Positions 25,443 through 34,644 of a stretch of 64,000 nucleotides of DNA are shown piece by piece. The translations under genes and the position numbers were made by a program. Source of the stretch: Actinomadura sp. K4S16 (GTDB lineage Bacteria; Actinomycetota; Actinomycetes; Streptosporangiales; Streptosporangiaceae); contig NZ_BDDE01000012.1 of NCBI RefSeq assembly GCF_008327685.1, positions 186,001 through 250,000 of the forward strand. Direction: 5' to 3'. The notes below the pieces were generated by a model, which saw nothing but the letters and a program-made list of their open reading frames with translations, was not told where the DNA came from and did no database searches. The first letter of the stretch is position 1. Each line of letters begins with the position of its first letter.

Positions 25443-26239
25443 AGCTTCGCCAGGACGGTCGCGAGCAGCGTGCCCATGCGTCCGGCCGACGCGCGTCCCG
25501 CCGCGAGGACCTCCTCGTGGTCGAGGGGCTCGTCCGACAGCCCGGCCGCGATGTTGGTGACCAGCGAGATGCCGAGCACCTCCGCGCCGCCCTGGCGGGC
25601 CGCGATCGTCTCCAGCACCGTCGACATGCCGATCATGTCGGCGCCCAGCGTGCGCAGCATGCGGATCTCGGCGGGCGTCTCGTAGGTCGGGCCGCGGAAC
25701 GCCGCGTAGACGCCCTCCGACAGCGTCGGGTCGACCTCCTTGGCCAGGGCCCGCAGGCGTCCCGAGTACGCCTCGGTCAGGTCGAGGAACGTCGCGCCGG
25801 TCAGCGGGTTCGCGCCGGACAGGTTCAGGTGGTCGGAGATCAGCACCGGGTCGCCCACCCGCTGGTGCTCGGGGCGCAGCCCGCCCGCCGCGTTGGTGAG
25901 CACCATCGTCTTCACGCCCGCGGCGAGCGCCGTGCGGACGCCGTGCACGACGGCCTCGACGCCGCGGCCCTCGTAGAGGTGCGTCCGGCCGAGGAACACC
26001 AGCGCGTGGCGCCCGGCGATCTCCACGACGCGGATCCGCCCGGCGTGGCCCTCCACGGCGGGCGGCGCGAAACCGGGCAGCTCGGTCACGGTCAGCTCGG
26101 CGACGGGCTCGCCCAGCCTGTCGGCCGCCGGGACCCAGCCGGACCCCATGACGAGTGCGACGTCGAAGGAGTCGATGGACGTGCGGGCGCGCAGCTCGTC
26201 CGCCGCGTCCCGTGCCAGTGCAAAAGCGTCGTTGCTCAC
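25439..26239 (-). CDS. punA: Purine-nucleoside phosphorylase
   Basis: The enzyme splits inosine and guanosine with phosphate to free base and ribose-1-phosphate. The 266-residue trimeric-type protein shows [12 protein letters not shown] (phosphate loop, near 30), [22 protein letters not shown] and [14 protein letters not shown] with [11 protein letters not shown]. It starts with GTG at 26239 and is coupled to the phosphomutase gene. It lies 40 bases after the GGCT-like gene, so the three likely form one transcript. Confidence 0.93.
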   Translation of the reverse strand: MSNDAFALARDAADELRARTSIDSFDVALVMGSGWVPAADRLGEPVAELTVTELPGFAPPAVEGHAGRIRVVEIAGRHALVFLGRTHLYEGRGVEAVVHGVRTALAAGVKTMVLTNAAGGLRPEHQRVGDPVLISDHLNLSGANPLTGATFLDLTEAYSGRLRALAKEVDPTLSEGVYAAFRGPTYETPAEIRMLRTLGADMIGMSTVLETIAARQGGAEVLGISLVTNIAAGLSDEPLDHEEVLAAGRASAGRMGTLLATVLAKL

Positions 26240-26279
26240 GCCGCCGACACTACCGCCGCCCCGGCACGGCCCCGCCGGG

Positions 26280-26732
26280 TCAGTCGCCCAGCGACTTGCA
26301 GGGGCGTGTGCGCAGGTCCTTGACGTAGTCGTCGGGCGCGCCGGCCTTCTCCGCGGCGTCGGCGAGGATGCCGAGGTAGCGCGCGGACGGCAGGCCGCCC
26401 TCGTAGTCGTCGAGGACGTACAGCCAGCACAGCGCGTCGCCGTCGAGCGTCTGCACCCGCACCCTGATCTTGCGGTAGACGCCGAGCGCGGCCCCCTCCC
26501 AGGCGTCGAGCTCCTTCTCGTCCCAGGCGGGCACGTCGTACATGACGACGAAGACCTGTTCGGAGTCGTCCTCGACGACCGTCGCGAGGGCCCCGTCCCA
26601 GCCCTTGTCCTGCCCCCCGAAGGTCAGGCGCCACCCGGCGAGCCAGCCGGTGCCGCGCATGGGCGAATGGGGAGCCCGGCCGGCCATCTGCTCGGGGTCC
26701 ATGTTGGAGGCGTACGCCGCGTACAGAGCCAC
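26280..26732 (-). CDS. Gamma-glutamylcyclotransferase-like protein
   Basis: The 150-residue protein has the GGCT fold signature [13 protein letters not shown] near residue 4, where YxSN binds the gamma-glutamyl group, and an acidic residue in [11 protein letters not shown] (near 70-80) as the likely catalytic Glu. Members cyclise gamma-glutamyl compounds to 5-oxoproline, but many bacterial homologues are untested. A GTG start at 26732 is used. The context with salvage genes does not suggest a specific substrate. Confidence 0.78.
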   Translation of the reverse strand: MALYAAYASNMDPEQMAGRAPHSPMRGTGWLAGWRLTFGGQDKGWDGALATVVEDDSEQVFVVMYDVPAWDEKELDAWEGAALGVYRKIRVRVQTLDGDALCWLYVLDDYEGGLPSARYLGILADAAEKAGAPDDYVKDLRTRPCKSLGD

Positions 26733-26755
26733 GTTGGCAGGCTACGCCAAGTAGA

Positions 26756-26836
26756 GCTCGGGGGTGTGGGGGTCGCCCCCCCGCAGGGACGCGTGGGCTC
26801 GGGGTGTGGGGTCCCGCCCCCATAAGGGACGCGTGG
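26756..26836. repeat. Tandem 41/40-bp G-rich repeats in a 307-bp intergenic region
   Basis: Unit 1 (26756-26796) and unit 2 (26797-26836) both begin GCTCGGGG, contain a GTGTGGGG...GCCCCC hairpin, and end AGGGACGCGTGG; a third GCTCGGGGG starts at 26837. The whole 26733-27039 gap between the divergent GGCT-like and lpdA genes is G-rich on the plus strand and shows no gene. The promoters of both genes must lie within or beside this repeat block. Confidence 0.75.
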
Positions 26837-27039
26837 GCTCGGGGGCCCACAACGCATGCGCCTGGTGGGGCTGTTGGTGCGAGAGGCGGTCCCCGCAGGG
26901 GAGGCGCCGCCCCGAGCGCCGGGTGTGGCGGTTGTGGTCTGGGGATGGAGCGGGCCGGGGCGGGGAGCGGGGGTCGGTGGGGTTGTTGCAGGAAGAAGTG
27001 GTCCGGAGCGGGACTTTTCACTGCCGAGAGTAGGAAACA

Positions 27040-28434
27040 ATGGAAGATGTGACCCGCATCGTGATCATCGGAGGAGGCCCGGGCGGTTACGAGGCCGCGC
27101 TCGTCGCGGCGCAGCTCGGCGCCGACGTGACCGTCATCGAACGGGACGGTCCGGGCGGCGCGTGCGTGCTCACCGACTGCGTGCCCTCCAAGACGCTCAT
27201 CGCCACCTCGACCCGCATCGCGGTCATGTCGGAGTCGGCCGGCCTCGGACTGCGCTTCAACGGCGGCCCGGACGGCATCGTCGGCGCCCTCGAGGCCGAC
27301 ATGGCCACCGTCAACAAGCGCGTGAAGGACCTCGCGCGGGCCCAGTCGTTCGACGTCGCCGAACGGCTCGCCTACGAGGAGGTCAAGATCGTCCGCGGCG
27401 AGGCGCGGCTGGTGGAGCCGCATGTCGTGGCGGTCGGCGAGCGCCGCATCCGCGCCGACATCGTGCTCATCGCGACCGGCGCGACGCCGCGCGTGCTGCC
27501 CGGCGCGGAGCCGGACGGCGAGCGCATCCTGAACTGGCGGCAGCTCTACGACCTGCCGGAGCTGCCCGAGGAGCTGATCGTGGTCGGCTCCGGCGTGACG
27601 GGCGCCGAGCTGGCCGGGGCGTACCTGTCGCTCGGCTCGAAGGTGACGCTGGTGTCGTCGCGGGACCGGATCCTGCCGACGGAGGACGCCGACGCCGCGG
27701 CCGTCCTGCAGGAGGTGTTCCTGCGGCGCGGCATGAACGTCATGTCGCGGTCCCGGGCGGCGGCCGTGGAGCGGTCGGGCAACGGCGTGATCGTCACGCT
27801 GGAGGACGGGACGAAGGTCGAGGGCACGCACTGCCTGATGACCGTCGGGATGGTCCCGAACACCAAGGGCATCGGCCTGGAGGAGGTCGGCGTGCGGTGC
27901 GACGCGCGCGGCTTCGTCGAGGTCGACAAGGTGTCGCGGACGTCCGTCCCGCACATCTACGCGTCCGGCGACTGCACGGGCGTGCTCATGCTGGCGTCCG
28001 TCGCGGGCATGCAGGGCCGCATCGCGATGTGGCACGCGCTGGGCGAGGCCGTGCAGCCGCTGAAGCTGGGCTGGGTCGCCTCCAACATCTTCACCGATCC
28101 CGAGGTCGCGTCGGTCGGCGTGACGCAGCACATGGTCGACTCCGGGGACGTCAACGCCCGGACGGTCATGCTGCCGCTGTTCACCAACGCGCGCGCCAAG
28201 ATGCAGGGCTTCGAGGACGGCTTCGTGAAGCTGTTCTGCCGGCCGTCCACGGGGATCGTGCTCGGCGGCGTCATCGTGGCCCCGCGGGCGAGCGAACTGA
28301 TCCTGGGCGTGTCGATCGCCGTCCAGCAGCACCTCACGGTCGACCAGGTGGCGCACACGTTCGCGGTGTACCCGTCGCTGTCGGGCAGCGTCACCGAGGC
28401 GTCCCGGCGGCTGATGTCCGAGCACGCCTACTGA
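27040..28434 (+). CDS. lpdA: Flavoprotein NAD(P)H dehydrogenase (quinone), LpdA type
   Basis: The 464-residue protein is a two-dinucleotide-binding flavoprotein. It shows IIGGGPGGYEAA (FAD, residues 9-20), the redox site GGACVLTDCVPSK (Cys pair four residues apart), VVGSGVTGAELAGAYLSLG (NADH domain), and YASGDCTGV. The C-terminal His-Glu dyad of dihydrolipoamide dehydrogenases (HPTxxE) is absent: the site reads AVYPSLSGSVTEA. That loss is typical of LpdA (Rv3303c-like) quinone reductases. The gene's position near punA and add also agrees with mycobacteria. It ends 54 bases before a convergent gene. Confidence 0.85.
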   Translation: MEDVTRIVIIGGGPGGYEAALVAAQLGADVTVIERDGPGGACVLTDCVPSKTLIATSTRIAVMSESAGLGLRFNGGPDGIVGALEADMATVNKRVKDLARAQSFDVAERLAYEEVKIVRGEARLVEPHVVAVGERRIRADIVLIATGATPRVLPGAEPDGERILNWRQLYDLPELPEELIVVGSGVTGAELAGAYLSLGSKVTLVSSRDRILPTEDADAAAVLQEVFLRRGMNVMSRSRAAAVERSGNGVIVTLEDGTKVEGTHCLMTVGMVPNTKGIGLEEVGVRCDARGFVEVDKVSRTSVPHIYASGDCTGVLMLASVAGMQGRIAMWHALGEAVQPLKLGWVASNIFTDPEVASVGVTQHMVDSGDVNARTVMLPLFTNARAKMQGFEDGFVKLFCRPSTGIVLGGVIVAPRASELILGVSIAVQQHLTVDQVAHTFAVYPSLSGSVTEASRRLMSEHAY

Positions 28435-28449
28435 GAGGTCCCCCGCCCG

Positions 28450-28474
28450 GGCCGGGATCGCCGGGAGCCCGGCC
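28450..28474. terminator. Stem-loop between convergent genes
   Basis: GGCCGGG (28450-28456) pairs with CCCGGCC (28468-28474) across 11 bases, between the lpdA stop and the stop of the convergent membrane protein gene. Confidence 0.45.
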
Positions 28475-28488
28475 ATGGGCGGCGCGCT

Positions 28489-29334
28489 TCAGTAGTGGCC
28501 GCCGTGCCCGCCGTGGCCTCCGCCTCCGTAGTGCCCGCCGTGCCCGCCGCCTCCGTAGTCGTGGCCCCCGCCCCCGCCGCCTCCGCCGGAGTCCGCCGTC
28601 ACGTCGAAATCTGCCCCGAGCGCAGCGTCGGTGGCCGAGTCCCTACCGGCGGAGTCGGAGGAAACGCGCGCGTTGGAAGAGGCGCGGGCTCCGGCGCCCC
28701 GAGAAGGCCGCCGCCCTCCGCGCTTCGGGACCATGGGGGCGTCCAGGGCGGCGCCACTCAGGACGGCCTCGGCGTCGGCCGCGCATGCCGGGACGGAGCG
28801 GGCGGTGCCACCGGACGGCGTCCACACCACGTTCTGGACGGAGGGTCCGTGCTCGGGGTCGAAGAAGCACGGCGCGCGCTCGGGCACTTGTTCCCCGGCG
28901 AGCCGGGCCCGGGTTGCGGTCATGTAGTAGTGGCTGTCCTCCGCCGCGCTGACGACCTCCTCCATGTCCTCCAGGCCGGCGGCGTGCTCAGCCGCCTCCT
29001 TGGCCCGGTCGTAGCAGCTCATAGCGCGCTCGTAGTCGGCGCGCACGTCGGGATCCACATCGCCGTCCGCCACGTCCAGGTCGAGGCGGGCGATGTCCTC
29101 GCCGAGGTGCGCAACGGCCGCCTGGAGGTCGGCCATCTCGCGGGCCGCTCGTTTCCGCCGCTCTCTGCGGCGTTTGAGCCTGCCCCGCCCCCTGGACGCC
29201 GCTATCGGCCCCCCGAACAGCAGGAGCCCCGCGAACACCGCGAACAGCGCGGCGAAAACTACGCCCTCGGCCGTGCTGTCGGGCTCGGGGACTGACGGGA
29301 GCAACGCCCAGATCGCCCGGGTCTCGGGGTTCAT
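28489..29334 (-). CDS. Membrane protein, shortened paralogue of the TPM-type protein encoded next to it
   Basis: The 281-residue protein has one membrane segment (about 24-46), a basic helical region (KRRRERRKRAAREMADLQ), then the stretch VRADYERAM...YYMTATRARLAGE...CFFDPEHGPSVQNV...ACAADAEAVL, which matches the protein at 29524-30960 closely. It lacks that protein's signal peptide and N-terminal domain. The C-terminus is a Gly/His/Tyr tail with GGHYGGGG repeats that could bind metal. Function unknown. The ATG follows GAGGAA with no gap, the same odd spacing as in the paralogue. Confidence 0.75.
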   Translation of the reverse strand: MNPETRAIWALLPSVPEPDSTAEGVVFAALFAVFAGLLLFGGPIAASRGRGRLKRRRERRKRAAREMADLQAAVAHLGEDIARLDLDVADGDVDPDVRADYERAMSCYDRAKEAAEHAAGLEDMEEVVSAAEDSHYYMTATRARLAGEQVPERAPCFFDPEHGPSVQNVVWTPSGGTARSVPACAADAEAVLSGAALDAPMVPKRGGRRPSRGAGARASSNARVSSDSAGRDSATDAALGADFDVTADSGGGGGGGGHDYGGGGHGGHYGGGGHGGHGGHY

Positions 29335-29431
29335 TTCCTCAGCATGCCTGCGTGGGCGCGCCGATGCTCGCCGGACGGCTTTGCGGACACCTCGAACGGG
29401 CGTCGCACCCCATCCGCTCCCGGAGCCCCGT
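29335..29431 (-). repeat. Upstream region duplicated with the paralogous gene
   Basis: The roughly 97 bases before this gene's start align with the bases before the longer paralogue (30961-31061): shared blocks include CTCAG, GCGTGG-CGCG-CGATG, GACGG-TTT, GGACA and the C-rich end CC--CGCTCCC. The promoter was therefore probably copied together with the gene. Confidence 0.6.
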
Positions 29432-29523
29432 GGGCTTACCGGTCGGGTGGGCGGAGGCCGTGGCGTCGCAGGCGGGAGCGGCGCAGTTCGTCGGCGCTGA
29501 TCACCACCGTCGGGGCACGCACC

Positions 29524-30960
29524 TCAGAAGCCGCCGAAGTCGCCGCCTCCGCCACCGAAGTCGCCCCCGCCGCCGAAGTCTCCACCGCCGAAGTCCCAGC
29601 CGCCGCCGATGTCGCCGTCGCCTCCGCCGCCGAAGTCGCCGCCTCCGCCGAAGCCGCCGCCGCCCCAGCCGCCGCCCCACATCGAGCCGAGGGCGGTGCC
29701 GATCAGCATGCCGCTGAGCAGGTCCATCCCGCCGTACCCGTAGTAGTAGCCGCCGGCGTAGGGCGCATAGGCGGGGCCGGCGTTCCAGTACGGCCGGCGT
29801 TCCCCGCCCACCGGGACCATGCGGACGTCCGGGTCGCCCCCGCGCAGGACGGCCTCGGCGTCGGCCGCGCATGCCGGGACGGAGCGGGCGACGCCACCGG
29901 GCGGCGCCCACGTCACGTCCTGGACGGAGGGTCCGTGCTGCGGGTTGAAGAAGCACGGCGCGCGCCGTTCGGGCGCCGGTTCCCCGGCGAGCCGGGCGCG
30001 CGTGGCGGTCATGTAGTAGCGGCCGTCCTCCAACGCGGTCGTGACCTGCTGCATGTCCTGCGGGCGGGTGGCGCGCTCGGTCGCGGCTTTGGCCTGGTCG
30101 TAGGAGTTCATCGCGCGCTCGTAGTCGGCGCGGGTGTCGGGGTCGAGGCCGGTGTCCATGACGTTCAGGTCGAGGCGGGCGATGTCCTCGCCGAGGAGCG
30201 TGACGTCTTCCTGCACGCCCGCCTTGAGGTCGGCCATCTCGCGGGCCGCGCGTTCCCGCCGCTTCTTGCGGACGTTGAGCATGACGCCCACGACCGCCGC
30301 CGCCACGAGCACCAGCAGGCCGAGCAGCACGTATCCGGCCGTCGCGCTGGACTTGGAGGCGCTGTCGACCTTCTTCTCGGCGAGGCCGCCGAACTGGATC
30401 AGCCGCTGCTTCAGCGGTGCGCCCTCGGTGCGGGTGACCAGCTGGTTGATCTCCGCGCGGTCCAGCTTCTTGGAGATCGCGCCCATCCGGGCGCCGTCGG
30501 CGGTGATCGCGACATAGGTCGCGCCCTTGCCGACGCGCTCGGCGACGGCCGGGAGCAACTGCCTGACCTGGGCCGCCGTGATGTCGTTGCGGACGACGAC
30601 GGCGCGGATGTCGGCGTCGCCGTCACCGCCCAGGGACGTCTCGATCTCGTTCCTGTCGGCGGGGGTCAGCGGGTTCCCGGCGCCGCTCGTAACGTAGAGG
30701 CGCGAGTCGATCAGGCCCTTGGCGATCTGGCCGACGGTGTCGTCGGCCGCCGCCCGCGGGACCGCGGCCTGCGCCCCGACCCGCACGGCCTCCCCCTGCA
30801 CGGCCCCGGTCTGCGCCGTCGCGGTCTTCGGTGCCGTGGCCTGGGACGTGGCGGCCACCGCCGGGGCGGCGAGGGCAAACGCCGGCGCGGCGACGGCGAC
30901 GACGACCGCCGATACGGCCCCGCCGCGAGCCGCCCGATTTGCCCGCTTCTCGGTGCTCAT
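29524..30960 (-). CDS. TPM-domain-like membrane protein with Gly/Asp/Phe-rich tail
   Basis: The 478-residue protein starts with a signal peptide (about 1-45), followed by a TPM-like extracytoplasmic domain (IAKGLIDSRLYVTSGAGNPLTP to about 230), a membrane segment (GYVLLGLLVLVAAAVVGVML, about 243-262), a charged helical region, a conserved CFFNPQHGPSVQDVTW...VCAADAE-like block and a long tail of GGGGDFGGG repeats. TPM domains occur in YgcG-type membrane proteins; the role here is unknown. I start at ATG 30960 (MSTEKRANRAARGG), where the signal peptide begins. Confidence 0.75.
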   Translation of the reverse strand: MSTEKRANRAARGGAVSAVVVAVAAPAFALAAPAVAATSQATAPKTATAQTGAVQGEAVRVGAQAAVPRAAADDTVGQIAKGLIDSRLYVTSGAGNPLTPADRNEIETSLGGDGDADIRAVVVRNDITAAQVRQLLPAVAERVGKGATYVAITADGARMGAISKKLDRAEINQLVTRTEGAPLKQRLIQFGGLAEKKVDSASKSSATAGYVLLGLLVLVAAAVVGVMLNVRKKRRERAAREMADLKAGVQEDVTLLGEDIARLDLNVMDTGLDPDTRADYERAMNSYDQAKAATERATRPQDMQQVTTALEDGRYYMTATRARLAGEPAPERRAPCFFNPQHGPSVQDVTWAPPGGVARSVPACAADAEAVLRGGDPDVRMVPVGGERRPYWNAGPAYAPYAGGYYYGYGGMDLLSGMLIGTALGSMWGGGWGGGGFGGGGDFGGGGDGDIGGGWDFGGGDFGGGGDFGGGGGDFGGF

Positions 30961-31139
30961 TCCCTCAGTCTGCCCACGTGGACGCGGCGATGCCTCGTTC
31001 GTGGGACGGATTTGGGACATCCCGAATGGGGACCGGACCCCAACTGCTCCCATGGGTCCCCGTCTCGGGAGCGCCGAGGCCCGGCGGCGCCCTCGTCCCT
31101 ACACCGGCCGAGGGCGCCGTACCGCTGTGCGGCGCGTGG

Positions 31140-32906
31140 TCAGGAGTCCTTGATCTCGCAGATCACCGCGCCCGCGGACACCGTCTGGCCCACCTCGGCG
31201 GACAGGCCGGTGAGCGTCCCCGCCTTGTGCGCGGTCAGCGGCTGCTCCATCTTCATGGCCTCCAGGACCACGATGGTGTCGCCGGCCGCCACGGTCGCGC
31301 CCTCCTCGACGAGGAGCTTGACGATCGTGCCCTGCATCGGGCTGACCAGGGCGTCGCCGGACACCTGCGCGGCGCCGCCCTTCTTGGCGCCGCGCCGCTT
31401 GGCGGGCGCCGCGCCGCCCGCGGCGGGGGCCGCGGAGGCGCCGAGCCCGGCGGGCAGCACGACCTCGATGCGGCGGCCGCCGACCTCGACGGTGACGCGC
31501 TCGCGCTCGCCCTCCGCCTCCTCGCCGGCCGGGGGAGCCTCGTAGGGCGGGATCTGGTTGTCGAACTCCGTCTCGATCCACCGCGTGTGGACGCTGAACG
31601 GGGTCTCGTCGTCCGCCGGGACGAACGCCGGGTCGTCCAGCACCGCCCGGTGGAACGGCAGGACGGTCGGCATGCCGTCGATGACGAACTCGGCGAGGGC
31701 GCGGCGGGACCGCTCGACGGCCTGCCGCCGCGTCGCGCCCGTCACGATCAGCTTGGCGATGAGGGAGTCGAACGCCTGCGGGACGGTCTGCCCGGCCTCG
31801 TAGCCGGCGTCCAGCCGGACGCCGGGGCCCGTCGGGGGGTGCCAGGCGGTCAGGGTGCCGACGGCGGGCAGGAAGCCCCGCCCGGCGTCCTCGGCGTTCA
31901 GCCGGAACTCGATCGAGTGGCCGCGCAGCTCCGGGTCGCCGTAGCCGAGCTCCTCGCCGTCGGCGACGCGGAACATCTCGCGGACCAGGTCGACCCCGGC
32001 GACCTCCTCGGTGACGGGGTGCTCGACCTGGAGGCGCGTGTTGACCTCCAGGAACGAGATCGTGCCGTCCTGGCCGACGAGGAACTCGCACGTCCCGGCG
32101 CCGACGTAGCCGGCCTCCTTCAGGATCGCCTTGGACGAGGAGTACAGCAGCTCCAGCTGCTCCTCGGAAAGGAACGGCGCCGGCGCCTCCTCGACGAGCT
32201 TCTGGTGGCGCCGCTGGAGCGAGCAGTCGCGGGTGGACACGACGACCACGTTGCCGTGCTTGTCGGCCAGGCACTGCGTCTCGACGTGCCGGGGCTTGTC
32301 GAGGTACCGCTCGACGAAGCACTCGCCGCGCCCGAAGGCGCCGACGGCCTCGCGGACGGCCGAGTCGTACAGCTCGGGCACCTCCTCCAGCGTCCGGGCC
32401 ACCTTGAGACCGCGCCCGCCGCCGCCGTAAGCGGCCTTGATCGCGATGGGCAGGCCGTGCTCCTCGGCGAACGCGACGACCTCGTCCGCGCCGGACACCG
32501 GGTCCGGGGTGCCGGCGACCAGCGGCGCGCCGACCCGCTGCGCGATGTGCCGGGCCTGCACCTTGTCGCCGAGCGCGGTGATCGCGGCGGGCGGCGGGCC
32601 GATCCAGGTCAGCCCCGCGTTCTCCACCGCGGCGGCGAAGTCGGCGTTCTCCGCCAGGAACCCGTAGCCGGGGTGGACGGCGTCGGCGCCCGACTCCGAA
32701 GCGATCTTCAGCAGCTTCTCGATGTCCAGGTAGCTCTCGGCCGCCGTCTGCCCGCCCAGGGCGAACGCCTCGTCGGCGACCCGAACGTGCAGCGCCTCCA
32801 GATCCGGCTCGGCGTACACCGCCACACTGACCAGCCCCGCGTCGCGGCAGGCACGGGCGATACGGACCGCGATCTCGCCGCGGTTGGCGATCAGGACTTT
32901 GCGCAC
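31140..32906 (-). CDS. accA: Acyl-CoA carboxylase alpha subunit: biotin carboxylase plus biotin carrier domain
   Basis: The protein carboxylates its own biotin with ATP and bicarbonate and hands CO2 to a beta subunit making malonyl-CoA or methylmalonyl-CoA. The 588 residues contain [20 protein letters not shown], the ATP-grasp loop [11 protein letters not shown] (near 160), [15 protein letters not shown] (near 285), and a C-terminal biotinyl domain with EAMKMEQPL, whose Lys is biotinylated. GTG 32906 is preferred because AAGGAGGAG lies 6 bases upstream. Beta and epsilon subunits are encoded at 55527-57395. Confidence 0.93.
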   Translation of the reverse strand: MRKVLIANRGEIAVRIARACRDAGLVSVAVYAEPDLEALHVRVADEAFALGGQTAAESYLDIEKLLKIASESGADAVHPGYGFLAENADFAAAVENAGLTWIGPPPAAITALGDKVQARHIAQRVGAPLVAGTPDPVSGADEVVAFAEEHGLPIAIKAAYGGGGRGLKVARTLEEVPELYDSAVREAVGAFGRGECFVERYLDKPRHVETQCLADKHGNVVVVSTRDCSLQRRHQKLVEEAPAPFLSEEQLELLYSSSKAILKEAGYVGAGTCEFLVGQDGTISFLEVNTRLQVEHPVTEEVAGVDLVREMFRVADGEELGYGDPELRGHSIEFRLNAEDAGRGFLPAVGTLTAWHPPTGPGVRLDAGYEAGQTVPQAFDSLIAKLIVTGATRRQAVERSRRALAEFVIDGMPTVLPFHRAVLDDPAFVPADDETPFSVHTRWIETEFDNQIPPYEAPPAGEEAEGERERVTVEVGGRRIEVVLPAGLGASAAPAAGGAAPAKRRGAKKGGAAQVSGDALVSPMQGTIVKLLVEEGATVAAGDTIVVLEAMKMEQPLTAHKAGTLTGLSAEVGQTVSAGAVICEIKDS

Positions 32907-33111
32907 GTGGGTCTCCTCCTTCAACCTCGCAGGCAGTCTAGATAACCGCGATCCCAGGTTTTCGTAAGCCCCTCCTTATTGGGGGCGCGGTCCCGGATAG
33001 CGGGAGGTTTCCCGAGAAAGCGGTACCCCCGCGGGGATCCCGGCGGACGTCCGCTCCGTCTGATCCACGAACCCGCGGAACGACCCCCGTGCGGGTGTGA
33101 GAGGAGCCACC

Positions 33112-34149
33112 GTGGCCGAGAAGAAGACGTCCGCAGCCAGGGAGCGGGCCGGTGCGAGCCGGCTCTCCGGGGTGCGAGCGCCCAGCCGGCGCACCGCGAT
33201 CATCACCGCCGTGCTGCTGGTCGTCGTGGGCTGGCCGGTGCTGAGCGCGCTGCTCGGCGGTTACGAGCGGACCGGCGGCGGCGAGATCGCCGTCGTCCGC
33301 AACGGCGGGTTCTTCGACAACAACAGGATCCGGCAGGTCATCGACCCCGGCTCCGGCCGCGTCTGGATCGGGCTCTACTCGCAGGTCCACAAGTACCCCG
33401 CCCAGCAGCGCTTCTACACGATCACCTCGGACGCCGGGAAGGGCGACGAGTCCGGCGTGGACGTCGTGACCGTGCCGAGCTCGGACGGCGTCAACATGGG
33501 CATCGAGGGGACGCTGTACTTCACGCTCAACCAGGACCACCAGGCCCTCAGGCAGTTCGACGACAAGTACGGCACCCGCAAGTTCCGCAGCGCCAGCGGC
33601 GAGACCTACAACGTCTACGACGGCGACAAGGGCTGGTCGGCGTTCCTCGACCAGATCGTCCGGCCGGTGATCGACAACGACCTGCGCAGCCAGATCAACA
33701 GCTTCCGCTGCGCCGAGCTCGTCTCCTCCTGCGCCCTCGTGCAGAACTCCTCCGCGCCGCGGAACGTCCAGGCCGCCGGGCAGCAGGCGCAGAGCAACAA
33801 CGGCAACATCGCCAAGGTGCAGAACGCGATCAACACGAGCCTGGCCGCGGACCTCAAGCAGACGCTCGGCGGCGAGTTCGTCACCAACATCCACTTCAAC
33901 CTGGTGCGGATCACCCTGCCGTCCAAGGTGCAGGACGCGGTGGACCGCGCCCAGGCCGCGTTCGCGCAGATCAGCGAGGCGCAGGCGAAGGTCGCCTCGG
34001 CCAAGGCGGAGGCCGCCGCCAACAAGGCCCGCCAGGACGGCTACAACAAGTGCCCGACCTGCGCGAGGATCGAGGAGCTGAAGGCCCTCCCGCAGGGCAT
34101 CACGGTCTACGCGCCCGGCAACCCGAACGGCTCCCTCCTGAGGGACTGA
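33112..34149 (+). CDS. Band 7/SPFH-domain membrane protein (prohibitin-like)
   Basis: The 345-residue protein has an N-terminal membrane segment (about 30-52), then a Band 7 domain (GEIAVVRNGGFFDNNRIRQVIDPGSG and VTVPSSDGVNMGIEGTLYFTL), and a coiled-coil rich in Ala/Glu/Lys (AQAAFAQISEAQAKVASAKAEA, near 270-300). The C-terminus has CPTCARIE, a possible metal site. SPFH proteins form ring scaffolds at membranes. GTG 33112 follows GAGAGGAG. The 205 bases before it hold the divergent promoters of this gene and accA. Confidence 0.82.
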   Translation: MAEKKTSAARERAGASRLSGVRAPSRRTAIITAVLLVVVGWPVLSALLGGYERTGGGEIAVVRNGGFFDNNRIRQVIDPGSGRVWIGLYSQVHKYPAQQRFYTITSDAGKGDESGVDVVTVPSSDGVNMGIEGTLYFTLNQDHQALRQFDDKYGTRKFRSASGETYNVYDGDKGWSAFLDQIVRPVIDNDLRSQINSFRCAELVSSCALVQNSSAPRNVQAAGQQAQSNNGNIAKVQNAINTSLAADLKQTLGGEFVTNIHFNLVRITLPSKVQDAVDRAQAAFAQISEAQAKVASAKAEAAANKARQDGYNKCPTCARIEELKALPQGITVYAPGNPNGSLLRD

Positions 34150-34239
34150 CCGGGACCCGGAGCGGGATGAGCGGGCACCGCGGGCGGGCCCGCCCATGAG
34201 AGCGGGAGGCGGCGCGGTGGACGCGGGACGGAGGCGGTC

Positions 34240-34569
34240 GTGCGGTTCCTGATCGTTCTGGCGGAGCTGGCGGTGGTGGCCGCGGCGGCCGTCCTGCTGC
34301 TGTACGCGTTCACCGGCCGCTCGTCGCGGAGCCGGGCGCAACTGGAGAGCGGCGCCCGGTGGGAGACGCACACCGAGTCGTCGGACGGCGTCACCACGGT
34401 CGTCGTCCGGCGCGTCTCCCGCGGCGACGGGGGCGACGTGCTCGCGGAGACCGGCCGCCAGACCGTCGCGGCCATCCCGGACGCCGATCCGCAGTGGGAG
34501 GAGCGCTACCACGAGGCCATGGCGCAGGCCCGCTCCCGCGTCGCCGCGCTGGAAAGCGAAGTGGACTGA
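34240..34569 (+). CDS. Small single-pass membrane protein, unknown
   Basis: The 109-residue product begins with a hydrophobic segment (FLIVLAELAVVAAAAVLLLYAF, residues 3-24) and continues with a cytoplasmic or surface part ending in an acidic helix (WEERYHEAMAQARSRVAALESEV). A GTG start follows GGACGGAGG. It is 90 bases after the Band 7 gene and may work with it; no family recognised. Confidence 0.65.
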   Translation: MRFLIVLAELAVVAAAAVLLLYAFTGRSSRSRAQLESGARWETHTESSDGVTTVVVRRVSRGDGGDVLAETGRQTVAAIPDADPQWEERYHEAMAQARSRVAALESEVD

Positions 34570-34644
34570 TCCGGCGTTCCGCCCGGGGTCCGGCCGTGTA
34601 ATCTCGGCTCGGATCTACCAGCCCCTGATCATCGGGAGACGCCG

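Noticed and set aside
26756..26836. G-rich tandem repeats as another copy of the 200-bp element
   Set aside because: They share only the G-run/C-run hairpin; GTTCC, GGGAAGACAC and the rest of the element are missing.
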